Part shown: positions 17,946 through 26,382 of the stretch, piece after piece
How the letters are laid out: every line of letters starts with the position of its first letter
How positions within the stretch are numbered: position 1 is the stretch's first letter
Source: Candidatus Gastranaerophilales bacterium
GTDB lineage: Bacteria; Cyanobacteriota; Vampirovibrionia; Gastranaerophilales; Gastranaerophilaceae
Direction of reading: 5' to 3'
Length of the DNA stretch: 64,000 bases
Assembly (NCBI GenBank): GCA_944326425.1
Contig: CALVDX010000002.1
Span: forward strand, 1-64,000
The notes under the pieces: generated by a model
The model's database searches: none
What the model was told of the DNA's origin: nothing
The model's input: only the letters and a program-made list of their open reading frames with translations
Program-made: the position numbers and the translations under genes

Positions 17946-18293
17946 ATGACGAAAAAGTGTGACAAATACGAAGCCTTATTTACTTTTGCAACGGATGAAG
18001 AATTCCAAAAACATCTTTTGGAGTGTGAGGATTGCCGGCGCGAGCATGAGAAAATGAATCGGGTTTCCGAACTTATAACAGAAGTGAAACCTCAGTTTGC
18101 AGAACGCAAAGATAAATATATTCATATAAAAATAGCTTGCATTCTATGCATGGTATTATTTGCCGGAGTAACATTCCAAACTGCAGACAGCAGGTACAGA
18201 ATTGTTGAACAAATCGTGTACGGCGAACAACTGACACCTGAAGATTTAGGATTTCCGACGGATAGTTACGGTTTAATAATGGTGGATGAATAG
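17946..18293 (+). CDS. Anti-sigma factor-like protein with zinc-binding motif
   Basis: The 115-residue protein carries H-x3-C-x2-C (HLLECEDC) near residues 26-33, the zinc-binding anti-sigma (ZAS) signature, and one membrane helix at about 61-80. The short C-terminal part would be periplasmic. GAGG 8 nt upstream supports the start. It overlaps the ECF sigma gene by 8 bp. The order anti-sigma then sigma is less usual than the reverse. I infer that it holds the sigma factor at the membrane. Confidence 0.75.
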   Translation: MTKKCDKYEALFTFATDEEFQKHLLECEDCRREHEKMNRVSELITEVKPQFAERKDKYIHIKIACILCMVLFAGVTFQTADSRYRIVEQIVYGEQLTPEDLGFPTDSYGLIMVDE

Positions 18294-18798
18294 ATTAATG
18301 GATTTTTCAAAAATAATTAAAGAACACGGTTCTGCTGTCAGAAAAGTAATTAAGTCAGTAACTAATGAGCAGAACGAAGATCTGGAACAAGAAGTGTACT
18401 TAAGAGTTTACAATAACTCTGATAAATATCAGGCAACCGGCAGTTTTAAAAGCTGGATTTGCACTATAGCACGCAATATATCAAAAGATTACATAAAGTC
18501 TGCAAAATACCGGCTTGAACAACCTGTCAATGACGATGAAAATAACATCATTAACTCAATAAAAGATAAAAAAAACAATCCTGAGAATGAATTTACGTCT
18601 AAACTCAGGCAGAAAAAGATTATCAATGCAATAAACAATCTTAAACCAAAATTTAAAGAAATCGTAATTCTTGCAGAAATCGAAGGATTGAGCTATGAAG
18701 ATATTTCCAAAAAACTTAAAATTCCTCTTGGTACAGTAAAGTCCAGATTATACAATGCAAAAAAACAACTGGCAGAAGAACTTTCAGATTTATTATAG
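18286..18798 (+). CDS. ECF-type RNA polymerase sigma factor
   Basis: The 170-residue protein shows region 2 (EDLEQEVYLRVYNNSDKY, then FKSWICTIARNISKDYIKS) and region 4 (LKPKFKEIVILAEIEGLSYEDIS, then GTVKSRLYNAKKQL), with the spacing of group 4 sigma factors. The start could be 18286, overlapping the anti-sigma stop, or the ATG at 18298; neither has an ideal Shine-Dalgarno site, which fits translational coupling. The downstream periplasmic CpxP-like gene is a plausible target or sensor. Confidence 0.9.
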   Translation: MNRLMDFSKIIKEHGSAVRKVIKSVTNEQNEDLEQEVYLRVYNNSDKYQATGSFKSWICTIARNISKDYIKSAKYRLEQPVNDDENNIINSIKDKKNNPENEFTSKLRQKKIINAINNLKPKFKEIVILAEIEGLSYEDISKKLKIPLGTVKSRLYNAKKQLAEELSDLL

Positions 18799-18810
18799 GG
18801 AGATTTCAAA

Positions 18811-19350
18811 ATGAACAAGTATCTACTGACATTCATTTTATCAACAGCAGTATTAACTCAGGCAGCACTGGCAACCCCGGAGGCCGACCCGAAAATTCAA
18901 CATCCGGCAAACAGACCTGAAATTTCTAAAATGGCAAAACCTCCAAAAATGAAAAAACATAAGAATGAACTTAACGAAAGGCTTAAACTCACAGAAGAAC
19001 AAAAACAAAAAGCCGGGGAGCTTCGCGCTGCCTCGCAGGAAAAAATGAAGCCGCTTATGACAGAACTGATTCAAAAACAACAGCAAAGAAACCAGCTGGA
19101 AAACAGTGACGGCAATGACAAAGAAATCCAGACACTTAACAATGAAATCAGAAATATCAGACAGGAATTACACAATATAATTATTCAAAACGAACGGGAT
19201 TTCATGCAAATACTTACCCCCGAACAGCTTGATGAATTCAATAAAATGCGCGAAGAACGCAAACAAATTATTCATCAAAAAAGGATGCTGCAAAAAGGGC
19301 AGCTACATATTAATAATACACAAATACAAATACACAATCCTCAAAAATAA
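18811..19350 (+). CDS. Periplasmic Spy/CpxP-like (LTXXQ) protein
   Basis: A signal peptide (about 1-21, ending TQAALA) is followed by a charged, helical chain with LTEEQ and LTPEQ, the paired LTxxQ motifs of the Spy/CpxP/ZraP family. Such proteins act as periplasmic chaperones or metal/stress sensors. AGGGAG 8 nt upstream supports the start, 12 nt after the sigma gene, so the three genes look like one operon. The tail is Gln/His/Asn-rich. The stimulus is unknown. Confidence 0.8.
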   Translation: MNKYLLTFILSTAVLTQAALATPEADPKIQHPANRPEISKMAKPPKMKKHKNELNERLKLTEEQKQKAGELRAASQEKMKPLMTELIQKQQQRNQLENSDGNDKEIQTLNNEIRNIRQELHNIIIQNERDFMQILTPEQLDEFNKMREERKQIIHQKRMLQKGQLHINNTQIQIHNPQK

Positions 19351-19409
19351 TAAAATCACAAATCATCCAAATTATTGCCGATAATTGCAGCAATAACAGA
19401 AAAATATTG

Positions 19410-19415
19410 TATAAT
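19410..19415 (+). promoter_or_regulatory. -10 box of the Xer gene, predicted leaderless
   Basis: TATAAT at 19410-19415 is followed 6 nt later by the ATG at 19422. TTGCAG (19385-19390) could be a -35 with a long 19-bp spacer. Confidence 0.6.
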
Positions 19416-19421
19416 TGTTTT

Positions 19422-20279
19422 ATGCTCCAAACAATATCAATGTATCTTGAATATCTCGAACTGGAAAAAGGACTTTCAATCAACAGCGTTGATGCCTACA
19501 GGCGTGATTTAACAGGATTTGCAGAAACACTCGCAGAAAATAATATCAATAATATTTCAAGACAAAGTGTAAACAGGTATATAAGAAGTTTAAAAGAAAA
19601 TCATTATGCAATAACAAGTATAATCAGAAAAATAGCTTCAATACGGGGATTTTTCAAATGGGCATACGCAACAGGACTGACAGAAACCAATCCTGCACTT
19701 GCAATTGAACAGCCTAAACTTCCTAAAAAACTTCCTAAAGTACTTAATATAACCGAAATAGAAACGTTATTAAAAGAAAATTTAACACTCACGGAACATC
19801 TTATAATGGAACTTTTATACAGCTGCGGGTTTAGGGTTTCAGAACTTGTTAATTTAAAACCAAATGATATAGATATACATTCAAAATATATAAGATGTTT
19901 AGGAAAAGGCTCTAAAGAAAGGATTGTTCCGATAGGAGAAAGCGCAAAAACAATAATAGAAGAATATTTCCCATACAGAGAACTGCTTATCTCAAAGTTT
20001 AATCTTCAAACAAAACGGCTTCTTCTTTCTGATACAGGTCATGAGTTAACAAGACAGGATATATACAAATTTATAAGAAAACAAGGTGAAAAAATCCACA
20101 AACACATAAGCCCGCATACATTAAGGCATACGTTTGCAACACATTTGATTGAAAACGGCGCAGACTTAAGAATTGTACAGGAACTGTTAGGTCATAGCAA
20201 TGTCTCAACCACTCAATTATATACGCATATCAGTAAAAAACGGCTTAAAGAAGTTTATTTTGCAATAAACAGCAACTAA
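19422..20279 (+). CDS. Xer-type tyrosine recombinase
   Basis: The 285-residue protein has an N-terminal SAM-like core-binding domain (YLEYLELEKGLSINSVDAYRRDL) and a catalytic domain with the residues of XerC/XerD: Arg in YSCGFRVSEL, Lys near CLGKGSKERIVPIG, HTLRH, and the C-terminal HSNVSTTQLYTHI bearing the nucleophile Tyr. The length fits a chromosome-dimer resolution recombinase. I place the start at 19422 because TATAAT lies 6 nt upstream and the residues before it do not fit the family. XerC and XerD cannot be separated by eye. Confidence 0.9.
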   Translation: MLQTISMYLEYLELEKGLSINSVDAYRRDLTGFAETLAENNINNISRQSVNRYIRSLKENHYAITSIIRKIASIRGFFKWAYATGLTETNPALAIEQPKLPKKLPKVLNITEIETLLKENLTLTEHLIMELLYSCGFRVSELVNLKPNDIDIHSKYIRCLGKGSKERIVPIGESAKTIIEEYFPYRELLISKFNLQTKRLLLSDTGHELTRQDIYKFIRKQGEKIHKHISPHTLRHTFATHLIENGADLRIVQELLGHSNVSTTQLYTHISKKRLKEVYFAINSN

Positions 20280-20280
20280 G

Positions 20281-20300
20281 AAGGGGCATTTCTGCCCCTT
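20281..20300 (+). terminator. Terminator after the Xer gene
   Basis: AAGGGGCA (20281-20288) pairs perfectly with TGCCCCTT (20293-20300) around a 4-nt loop and is followed by TAATTTTC. It begins 2 bp after the stop codon. Confidence 0.75.
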
Positions 20301-20348
20301 TAATTTTCGGACACCTCCTGCCCGTTCGACGCCTTTTGTAATCAATCT

Positions 20349-20645
20349 CTATTCTTTATCGGCATCATCCATGGCTTGAAGCTGTTTTGATTTAATATTA
20401 TGGATTACCGCATCAACGAGTAATTCATAAGAAGAAGTTTTCTCAATATTAGGAAACTCTTCTTTAAGTTGTTGTCTGACCATCGCTTCCAGCCTTTGTT
20501 CGTCAGAAATTGTTTTAATCTCTTCTTCTTTAAGAGATTCAAGAAAATCTTTATCAGTTAAGCGTTGTTTTTTTGTAAATCCCAACCAGGCAAATTTTGG
20601 TGATAGTTTCTGGAGTTTTTCTTTAATTTTCAGGTTTTCAAACAT
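20349..20645 (-). CDS. Small charged helical protein of unknown function (98 aa)
   Basis: The protein is rich in Lys, Glu and Gln and predicted mostly helical, with no signal peptide or Cys. The ATG at 20645 has GAGG 5 nt upstream, better than a GTG five codons earlier. TATAAT (minus strand, 20680-20675) lies about 30 bp upstream. It is convergent with the Xer gene. No family is recognised. Confidence 0.6.
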   Translation of the reverse strand: MFENLKIKEKLQKLSPKFAWLGFTKKQRLTDKDFLESLKEEEIKTISDEQRLEAMVRQQLKEEFPNIEKTSSYELLVDAVIHNIKSKQLQAMDDADKE

Positions 20646-20760
20646 ACTAACCTCATTCACTTAACTTTCATTCTATTATACTATGTTAAAGAATACTGAA
20701 AATATTAATTGACCTATTTTAAAAATCTTTTTACAAAAATTTACAAAGCAAGCCGAGCAG

Positions 20761-21247
20761 AGGCACGACCGAAGGGAGAGACGCAGCACGCGTCAACGAA
20801 ATGTTGAATTTCGTTGCAAGTGCAAGCGGTGCCGTTTAATGCGAGGCGCAGAAAGAACGAGCGGAGCGACCGCTTTGCAGAGGGTGAAAGCGGCAGCATA
20901 CCCGTTTAATGCAAAGTGGTCAAGACAGGCTGAAGGGCAAAGCGGGAGTCTTTGCCCGTAATGCCGTTTAATGCGAGTGAGCAAGACAGCAAGCCGAGCA
21001 GAGCGGCTGCTTTGCAGAGGGTGAAAGCGGCAGCATACCCGTTTAATGCAAAGCAGCCAAGAAGGCACGACCGAAGGGAGAGGCGCAACACGCGTCAACG
21101 AAATGTTGAATTTCGTTGCAAGTGCAAGCGGTGCCGTTTAATGCGAGGCGCAGAAAGAACGTGCGGAGCGACCGCTTTGCAGAGGGTGAAAGCGACAGCG
21201 TACCCGTTTATCGCAAAACGGTCAAGACAGGCTGAAGGGAAAAGCGG
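20761..21247. repeat. Complex palindromic repeat block
   Basis: A 185-bp unit at 20761-20945 recurs nearly unchanged at 21063-21247, an offset of 302 bp. Between them lies a third copy of the inner module at about 21001-21060. Each module is a hairpin: GGCTGCTTTGCA pairs with TGCAAAGCAGCC in the middle copy, and inside it GGGT pairs with ACCC. The other copies keep the stem by paired changes (GACCGC with GTGGTC or ACGGTC). AACGAAAT/ATTTCGTT occurs in both long units, and GGGCAAAG/CTTTGCCC at 20935-20957 links this block to other copies in the window. Open frames here are chance. Confidence 0.85.
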
Positions 21248-21295
21248 AAGAATTACCACCCCTGCCCTATAAATCTATAAGAAAAATAATAAAAG

Positions 21296-21321
21296 AAACC
21301 CCTCCATAAAGAAAGGGGTTT
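21296..21321 (-). terminator. Terminator of rpsA
   Basis: On the minus strand AAACCCCT and AGGGGTTT (21321-21314 with 21303-21296) form a stem followed by CTTTTATTATTTTT. It lies about 20 bp after the rpsA stop. Confidence 0.75.
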
Positions 21322-21343
21322 TAACATGTGAAAAGATTAAGAA

Positions 21344-22393
21344 TTATTCTGCTAAATCAAGTGAAATTCTTCTGTCTTTGGAATTAAACTTGATAATTTT
21401 AACTTTTATACTATCACCGACTTTAAATTCTTTTCCTGTTTTCTTTTGGCCGGCTTCAATACAATTTTGCGGCAAGAGTGCTTCTACGCCTTTTTTTACT
21501 TCAACAAAAGCACCGAAATTTTTAATTCTGGTTATTAACCCTTCTGTTTCCATGCCTTCTTGCAGCTCCTGAGCAGCACCGGCCCACGGATCCGGTTCTA
21601 AGTTCTTAAGACTCAGACTTATACGGTTTTTCTTAGTATCAATATCTATAATTTCTGCATCAATAACCTGACCGACAGACAATAAATCTGACGGGTGTTC
21701 AACCCACTTCCAGGATAATTGTGATAACGGCAGCAAGCAATCGAGCCCGCCAACATTAACAAATACACCAAAGTCCGTTAAGCGTACCACTTCGCCTTTA
21801 ACAATCTGTCCTACTTCAACCTGGGATAGAACATTTTTTCTGTTTTCTTCAATTGAAGATTCAAAAACTTTCTTATTTGATAAAATAAGATTATTTTGTT
21901 TTTTATCAACAGTAAGTAATTTCAATTCAAGCTTATCTCCGACTTTAACCGGAGGATTGCCGGTATAAATCTGTCCTTGCGGCACAAACCCTTGCAGGCC
22001 GCTGATATCAACAATAACACCGCCTTTCACTACTTGAATAACAGGGGCTGCAATCGTTTCATCGTTTTGTTTTGCTTTTTCAAGTTCCAGCCAAATGTAT
22101 GCCATATGAACGCGTTTATAGGATAAAGTAAATTGCCCGTCATCATCTGCATCCTGGATTATTAAAAATTCGTATTCTTCGCCCTTCTTTAATACCTCCT
22201 CAGGCGAGGTTCCCTTTTGTGCCCCTATCTCATATAAAGGTACAACGGCCATATTTTTTGCCCCGATATCAACACTAACTCCGGTTGTATCATAACCATA
22301 AACAGTACCTTTTACTATTTCACCTTTTTTAAATGTGTAATCGTATTTTCCCAGTAAAGCTTCAAAATCCATATCTGCTGCGTTATTTGGCAT
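21344..22393 (-). CDS. rpsA: 30S ribosomal protein S1
   Basis: S1 helps the ribosome bind mRNA. The 349-residue protein contains S1-type OB domains: GEIVKGTVYGYDTTGVSVDIG (first, about 23-95), a diverged second (about 110-175, GGVIVDISGLQGFVP), a third (about 193-262, VGQIVKGEVVRLTDFGVFV) and a fourth (about 280-349, MEAEGL-type start with NFGAFVEV). This short form resembles cyanobacterial S1 more than the six-domain proteobacterial one. AAAGGA 7 nt upstream supports the start. Confidence 0.92.
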   Translation of the reverse strand: MPNNAADMDFEALLGKYDYTFKKGEIVKGTVYGYDTTGVSVDIGAKNMAVVPLYEIGAQKGTSPEEVLKKGEEYEFLIIQDADDDGQFTLSYKRVHMAYIWLELEKAKQNDETIAAPVIQVVKGGVIVDISGLQGFVPQGQIYTGNPPVKVGDKLELKLLTVDKKQNNLILSNKKVFESSIEENRKNVLSQVEVGQIVKGEVVRLTDFGVFVNVGGLDCLLPLSQLSWKWVEHPSDLLSVGQVIDAEIIDIDTKKNRISLSLKNLEPDPWAGAAQELQEGMETEGLITRIKNFGAFVEVKKGVEALLPQNCIEAGQKKTGKEFKVGDSIKVKIIKFNSKDRRISLDLAE

Positions 22394-22557
22394 TTAAAGA
22401 TCCTTTCGTTGATTGATGATTATGTCTCTTTATCATGTATTATACCATTTTTTTCAAAAATTTCCAGTGTAACCCCTGTTTTTTATTGATTACAGGTAAA
22501 AAATCATACGTATGTATTACATTTGATATTTGATTTGAGATATAATAATAAATAACT

Positions 22558-23592
22558 ATGGAAGATATTAATAGTATAAAATACCAAATAGAGCAAAAAG
22601 AAATAGATACTTTAAGCCCGTATGCAACAAAAAGCCGTTTTACAGCCGGCAGGAAAACTCCGCTTGAAACCCCGTATCCGATTAGAACGGAATTTCAACG
22701 CGACAGAGACAGAATTCTGCATTCAAAATCCTTCCGCAGACTGAAACACAAAACGCAGGTATTTTTAGCGCCGTTTAATGACCATTTTAGAACACGGCTC
22801 ACACATACTCTTGAAGTATCACAGATTGCAAGAACAATATCAAGAGCTCTAAACCTTAATGAAGATTTAACCGAGGCTATATCTTTGGGGCACGACCTTG
22901 GACATACCCCGTTCGGGCATTGCGGAGAAAAGGTATTAGACCGGCTTGTAAAAGGCGGATTTGACCACAATGTACAGAGTGTAAGGGTTGTAGAAGTCCT
23001 TGAAAATATGAACCTTTGCCGTGAAACAGTCGAAGGTATTTTAACCCACTCCTGGGGACTCTCCCCAAAAACTCCGGAAGCAAAAGTGGTACAATTTGCA
23101 GATAAAATTGCTTATATCAACCATGACATAGAGGACTCTGTTAGAGCCGGTATTATAGCAGAAGATGACCTGCCGGCAGATTGTATAAAATATTTTTCAT
23201 CAAACAAATCAAAACGACTTGGCAGAATGATTATGGATATAATTAATTCTTCTTATAACAAACCGGAAGTTACTATGAGTGAAGAAGGCTGGCATTATGT
23301 GACAAAATTAAGAACATGGATGTTTGATAATATCTATATAGATTCTCCGGCAAAAACAGAAGAATCAAAAGCCAGCAGAATTATTGAAGAACTGTGGAAA
23401 TATTATAATCATATCGCTAAGGAGTACTGTCCCGGTGAAAATACCGAACGTATAGTTGTAGATTATATCTCAGGAATGACCGACCAGTATGCAATTGAAA
23501 GATTTAAAGAAATCTTCATTCCGAAACCGTTGTTTAACCCTGTTCATGATGATACCTTCATAAAAATGCTGCAGTCAAGAACACAGGAATAA
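22558..23592 (+). CDS. dgt: Deoxyguanosinetriphosphate triphosphohydrolase-like protein
   Basis: An HD-domain dNTPase that removes triphosphate from dGTP or related dNTPs. Key metal ligands are visible: His83 (LTHTLE), the His112-Asp113 pair in GHDLGHTPFGH, and His116. KSFRRLKHKTQVF is the family's N-terminal signature. The 344-residue length fits the short dNTPase form. TATAAT at 22541-22546 lies 11 nt before the ATG and there is no Shine-Dalgarno sequence, so the leader would be only a few nucleotides long. Confidence 0.92.
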   Translation: MEDINSIKYQIEQKEIDTLSPYATKSRFTAGRKTPLETPYPIRTEFQRDRDRILHSKSFRRLKHKTQVFLAPFNDHFRTRLTHTLEVSQIARTISRALNLNEDLTEAISLGHDLGHTPFGHCGEKVLDRLVKGGFDHNVQSVRVVEVLENMNLCRETVEGILTHSWGLSPKTPEAKVVQFADKIAYINHDIEDSVRAGIIAEDDLPADCIKYFSSNKSKRLGRMIMDIINSSYNKPEVTMSEEGWHYVTKLRTWMFDNIYIDSPAKTEESKASRIIEELWKYYNHIAKEYCPGENTERIVVDYISGMTDQYAIERFKEIFIPKPLFNPVHDDTFIKMLQSRTQE

Positions 23593-23600
23593 AAGCCGCA

Positions 23601-24953
23601 CTACTCATTATCTTGCAAAAGTTCACCATCGTCATTTGTTTCGGGCGGAAGTTTTTCAATAATAAGTTTAGTGACTCTGGCACCATCCACTTCGCTTACA
23701 GTAAACTTTAACCCGTTAAATTCAACTGTATCACCAACAACCGCTATTCGCCCAAGCAATTTTACTACCAGACCGGCAATGGTTTCTATATCTTCTTCAT
23801 CAAATTTATCTTCATCGAGTTCAAAAAACTCTGCAATTTCATCTGTACGCATCATACCATTTGCAACGTACTTATTTTCACCAATTTGTTTAATATTAAG
23901 TTCTTCCTCATCAAACTCATCCTGGACCTCGCCGATAATTTCCTCAAGCACATCTTCTAATGTAATAATCCCTGATGTTCCGCCAAACTCATCCACCACA
24001 ATTGCCAGTTGCGCCCTGCGTTTACGAAATTCAATAATAAGATTATCAAGTGTCATTGTCTCCGGCACAAGAAGAATAGGTCTTAAAAGATTATCTATTG
24101 AATACGGTTTCCCTGATACAGAGAGAGAGTAAACATCCTTAACGTGTATAAAGCCGATAATTTTGTCCATGGAATCCTTATAAACCGGATATCTTGTATA
24201 CTGGCTTTCAAACATCGTTTTCTTTAATTCTTCAAAAGATATATCATAAGGAAGGCAAACTATATCTGTTCTCGGTATCATTACCTGTTTTGCAGTCAAA
24301 TCCGAAAACTTAAACATATTATGGATAAATTCTGCTTCTGTTTCATTTAAAACACCCTGATCAAGACTTGCATCAACTATTAAATCAAGTTCTTCGGTCG
24401 TATGCGCAAGCTGGGTTGAAGAAGCGTCACAAACGTGGAAGAGTTTTAAAATTGCATTGCCCGATACCGTTAAAACCCACACAAAAGGTTTGAACACAAC
24501 CATTATTATGTGCATCGGCTTTGTAACAGCAAGCGCAATTTTTTCAGGAAACTGAATAGACATACACTTTGGCAGCTGCTCTCCAAGCACTACGTGAAAC
24601 ATAGTAACAAGAATAAAAGAAATTGGAACTGCGATTGCGTGAGCTGTAACTGTATGATTAATATACGGTACAAAAGAAACAAGCGGCTCAATAAGTCTTA
24701 CTGCAGTAGCCTCACCAACCCAGCCAAGCCCTATACTTGCAACAGTAACACCGAGCTGCGCCGCAGCAAGCATTGCGTTTACATCATCAAGGGTTTTTAA
24801 CGCTAACTTTGCAATCTTATTCCCCTCATTAGAAAGCTGTTCAAGTCTCGTTTTTCTTACTTTAACAAGCGAAAACTCCGCTGCCACAAAAAATGCATTA
24901 ACAAAAAGTAAAAACAGAATTACAAATATATTTAATATTATACTCTGGTCCAT
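23601..24953 (-). CDS. CNNM/CorC (hemolysin C-like) membrane protein
   Basis: The family is linked to Mg2+/Co2+ homeostasis. The 450-residue protein has a CNNM membrane domain (about 1-190; the first helix ends FVNAFFVAAEFSLVKVRKTRL), two CBS domains (about 205-330, with AKQVMIPRTDIV and LAIVVDEFGGTSGIITLEDVLEEIIGE) and a C-terminal CorC_HlyC domain (about 345-440). I start at ATG 24953; the longer frame begins with TTG and adds 19 unlikely residues. No Shine-Dalgarno sequence is visible. It converges on the dGTPase gene with an 8-bp gap. Confidence 0.9.
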   Translation of the reverse strand: MDQSIILNIFVILFLLFVNAFFVAAEFSLVKVRKTRLEQLSNEGNKIAKLALKTLDDVNAMLAAAQLGVTVASIGLGWVGEATAVRLIEPLVSFVPYINHTVTAHAIAVPISFILVTMFHVVLGEQLPKCMSIQFPEKIALAVTKPMHIIMVVFKPFVWVLTVSGNAILKLFHVCDASSTQLAHTTEELDLIVDASLDQGVLNETEAEFIHNMFKFSDLTAKQVMIPRTDIVCLPYDISFEELKKTMFESQYTRYPVYKDSMDKIIGFIHVKDVYSLSVSGKPYSIDNLLRPILLVPETMTLDNLIIEFRKRRAQLAIVVDEFGGTSGIITLEDVLEEIIGEVQDEFDEEELNIKQIGENKYVANGMMRTDEIAEFFELDEDKFDEEDIETIAGLVVKLLGRIAVVGDTVEFNGLKFTVSEVDGARVTKLIIEKLPPETNDDGELLQDNE

Positions 24954-25018
24954 GTATATAAGTTTTAAAACCTTGTCTCTATTTTTTAATTCTATACTAT
25001 ATTTGAACAAATTGCAAC

Positions 25019-25135
25019 GGGGGGGGGTAGGGGTAAATGATTTTTATGCCGGGCGAAGGACTACTAGACTAGCGAAGGCAAGGCGCCGCGTTAGGCGAAG
25101 GAGTACAAGCTTAGCGCAGGTAGAGGTAAAGGGGT
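25019..25135. repeat. Degenerate GGGGTAAA-headed repeat pair
   Basis: A run of nine G with TAGGGGTAAATG is followed by GGCGAAGGACTAC, then GGCGAAGGAGTACAAGCTTAGCGCAGG and a second GGTAAAGGGGTAAA. These are altered members of the family at 15495-15762. They lie just upstream of the CorC-like gene. Confidence 0.6.
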
Positions 25136-25254
25136 AAAGAAACATCTCTTCTCCTTGACGGGAGAAGGTGCACTGTATTGTCTGTCAATTATCTTAATCA
25201 CCCTCTGCGGAGTGAACCATCAATGTAAGTGAAACAGCTGCAGAGCGGGCATTC

Positions 25255-25330
25255 TCTTGTTCGGCGGTGTTAAACGGCATTACGGGCAAAAACTCACGTT
25301 TTGCCCTCCAGCCTCTGCCGCCTCACACTG
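25255..25330. repeat. Palindromic GGGCAAAA element
   Basis: GGGCAAAA (25284-25291) pairs with TTTTGCCC (25299-25306) around ACTCACG. Outer arms GGCGG (about 25263) and CCGCC enclose it. Compared with the copies at 27699 and 51698 (GGGCAAAG/CTTTGCCC), both sides of one base pair have changed. Confidence 0.7.
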
Positions 25331-25415
25331 TCCGAGGTACAAAGTACCGAGTTTGCCCGCTTTATGTTGAACTGTACAATTGATGCGTGAACGCAGCACA
25401 GGGGGACGGTTTTGC

Positions 25416-25439
25416 GTCACTTTTGCCGCCAAAAGTGAC
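25416..25439. repeat. 9-bp palindrome in the gap before yajQ terminator
   Basis: GTCACTTTT (25416-25424) pairs with AAAAGTGAC (25431-25439) around GCCGCC. It belongs to a GC-rich stretch (about 25320-25480) of which I recognise no gene; the open frame on the minus strand there follows repeat DNA. Confidence 0.5.
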
Positions 25440-25578
25440 CCTGTCTGGAAGACCCGCCGGAGGCGATGAAGGGTTAATATATTCTTACCAGTCATAGGCC
25501 GGGCTTTAGCACGACAAAACAAACTAAAACCTTAATTCCTCTCCCCGTGGCAAGGGGGACATAAAAATACTAAATAAC

Positions 25579-25607
25579 AATCGCCGCCGGTTAATCCGGC
25601 GGCGATT
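25579..25607 (-). terminator. Terminator of yajQ
   Basis: AATCGCCGCCGG (25579-25590) pairs perfectly with CCGGCGGCGATT (25596-25607). On the minus strand it follows the yajQ stop within 5 bp and runs into GTTATTTAG. Confidence 0.85.
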
Positions 25608-25611
25608 CAAC

Positions 25612-26112
25612 TTATCTATAATTTGTAAACTGGAGCGGATAATTATATTTATCCTCATTTCCCCTCAGAAGTTTTATTACCTCCTGCAAATCGTCTTTAC
25701 TTTTTCCGCTTACACGCACCTGCTCGCCCTGAATTGATGCCTGAACTTTAAGTTTACTATCCTTTATATCCGCAACAATTTTCTTTGCAAGCTCCTGTGT
25801 CAAACCTTTTTTCAGGTTAAATACCTGTCTTACGTTCCCGCCGAGGGCATTTTCAACCGGCTGCGGGTCTAAAAGCTTTATACTCAACCCGCGTTTAACA
25901 AGTTTTGATTGAAGAATATCAAAGATATTCTTTAACTTCATATCATCACTTGTTGTAATTGTTATTGTCTTATCACCTTCCAGAACGACATCGGAGTTTG
26001 AGTTTTTCAAATCAAACCTTGATGAAATATCGCGTTTAACCTGATCAACCGCGTTAACCAATTCCTGTTTATCAAATTCCGAAACAATATCAAAACTGCT
26101 GTCTTTTGCCAT
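25612..26112 (-). CDS. yajQ: YajQ family nucleotide-binding protein
   Basis: The 166-residue protein matches YajQ/DUF520 along its length: MAKDSSFDIVSEFDKQELVNA at the start (family signature SFDIVSE), then SRFDLKNSNS and the ending YPLQFTNYR. YajQ has two ferredoxin-like repeats; some members bind cyclic di-GMP or GTP and act as regulators. AAAGGAG 9 nt upstream supports the start. It stands alone between a repeat region and a terminator. Confidence 0.94.
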   Translation of the reverse strand: MAKDSSFDIVSEFDKQELVNAVDQVKRDISSRFDLKNSNSDVVLEGDKTITITTSDDMKLKNIFDILQSKLVKRGLSIKLLDPQPVENALGGNVRQVFNLKKGLTQELAKKIVADIKDSKLKVQASIQGEQVRVSGKSKDDLQEVIKLLRGNEDKYNYPLQFTNYR

Positions 26113-26307
26113 AATCCAAAACTCCTTTTACCTAAACTGTGAATGACATTTTAGCATAAATTGCCGGCGGGGTAAAGAGCCGCCGCAATCAAGCAAGCGG
26201 GCTAAACACTTTGCTGGAGCATTAAACACCACTCCGGCAGCATTTATACCATTTAAAAACCGACTAAAGCGTTTTGTTACAAAACTCCGCGGAAGGAAAT
26301 GATATAA

Positions 26308-26341
26308 AAAAATAACGGAGATAGTCATCCCCGTTATTTTT
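26308..26341 (-). terminator. Terminator after the YD-repeat gene
   Basis: AAAAATAACGG (26308-26318) and CCGTTATTTTT (26331-26341) form an 11-bp stem with a 12-nt loop. On the minus strand it lies about 40 bp after the stop and its own right arm gives the T-tract. Confidence 0.8.
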
Positions 26342-26382
26342 CCTATTGCAGCGCTGCAACTGCCTAATTTGTCATGCAACAC

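Noticed and set aside
20793-21272. Several 60-106-residue frames in the palindromic repeat block
   Set aside because: All six frames across the block are partly open because it is GC-rich and repetitive; the products are Arg/Cys-rich and mirror the DNA repeats.
25280-25522. 80-residue minus-strand frame in the gap before yajQ
   Set aside because: It runs across palindromic repeat DNA, lacks a Shine-Dalgarno site, and has the composition of translated repeat sequence.
26128-26382. 84-residue minus-strand frame between yajQ and the YD-repeat gene
   Set aside because: It covers the terminator hairpin at 26308-26341 and shows no coding features.
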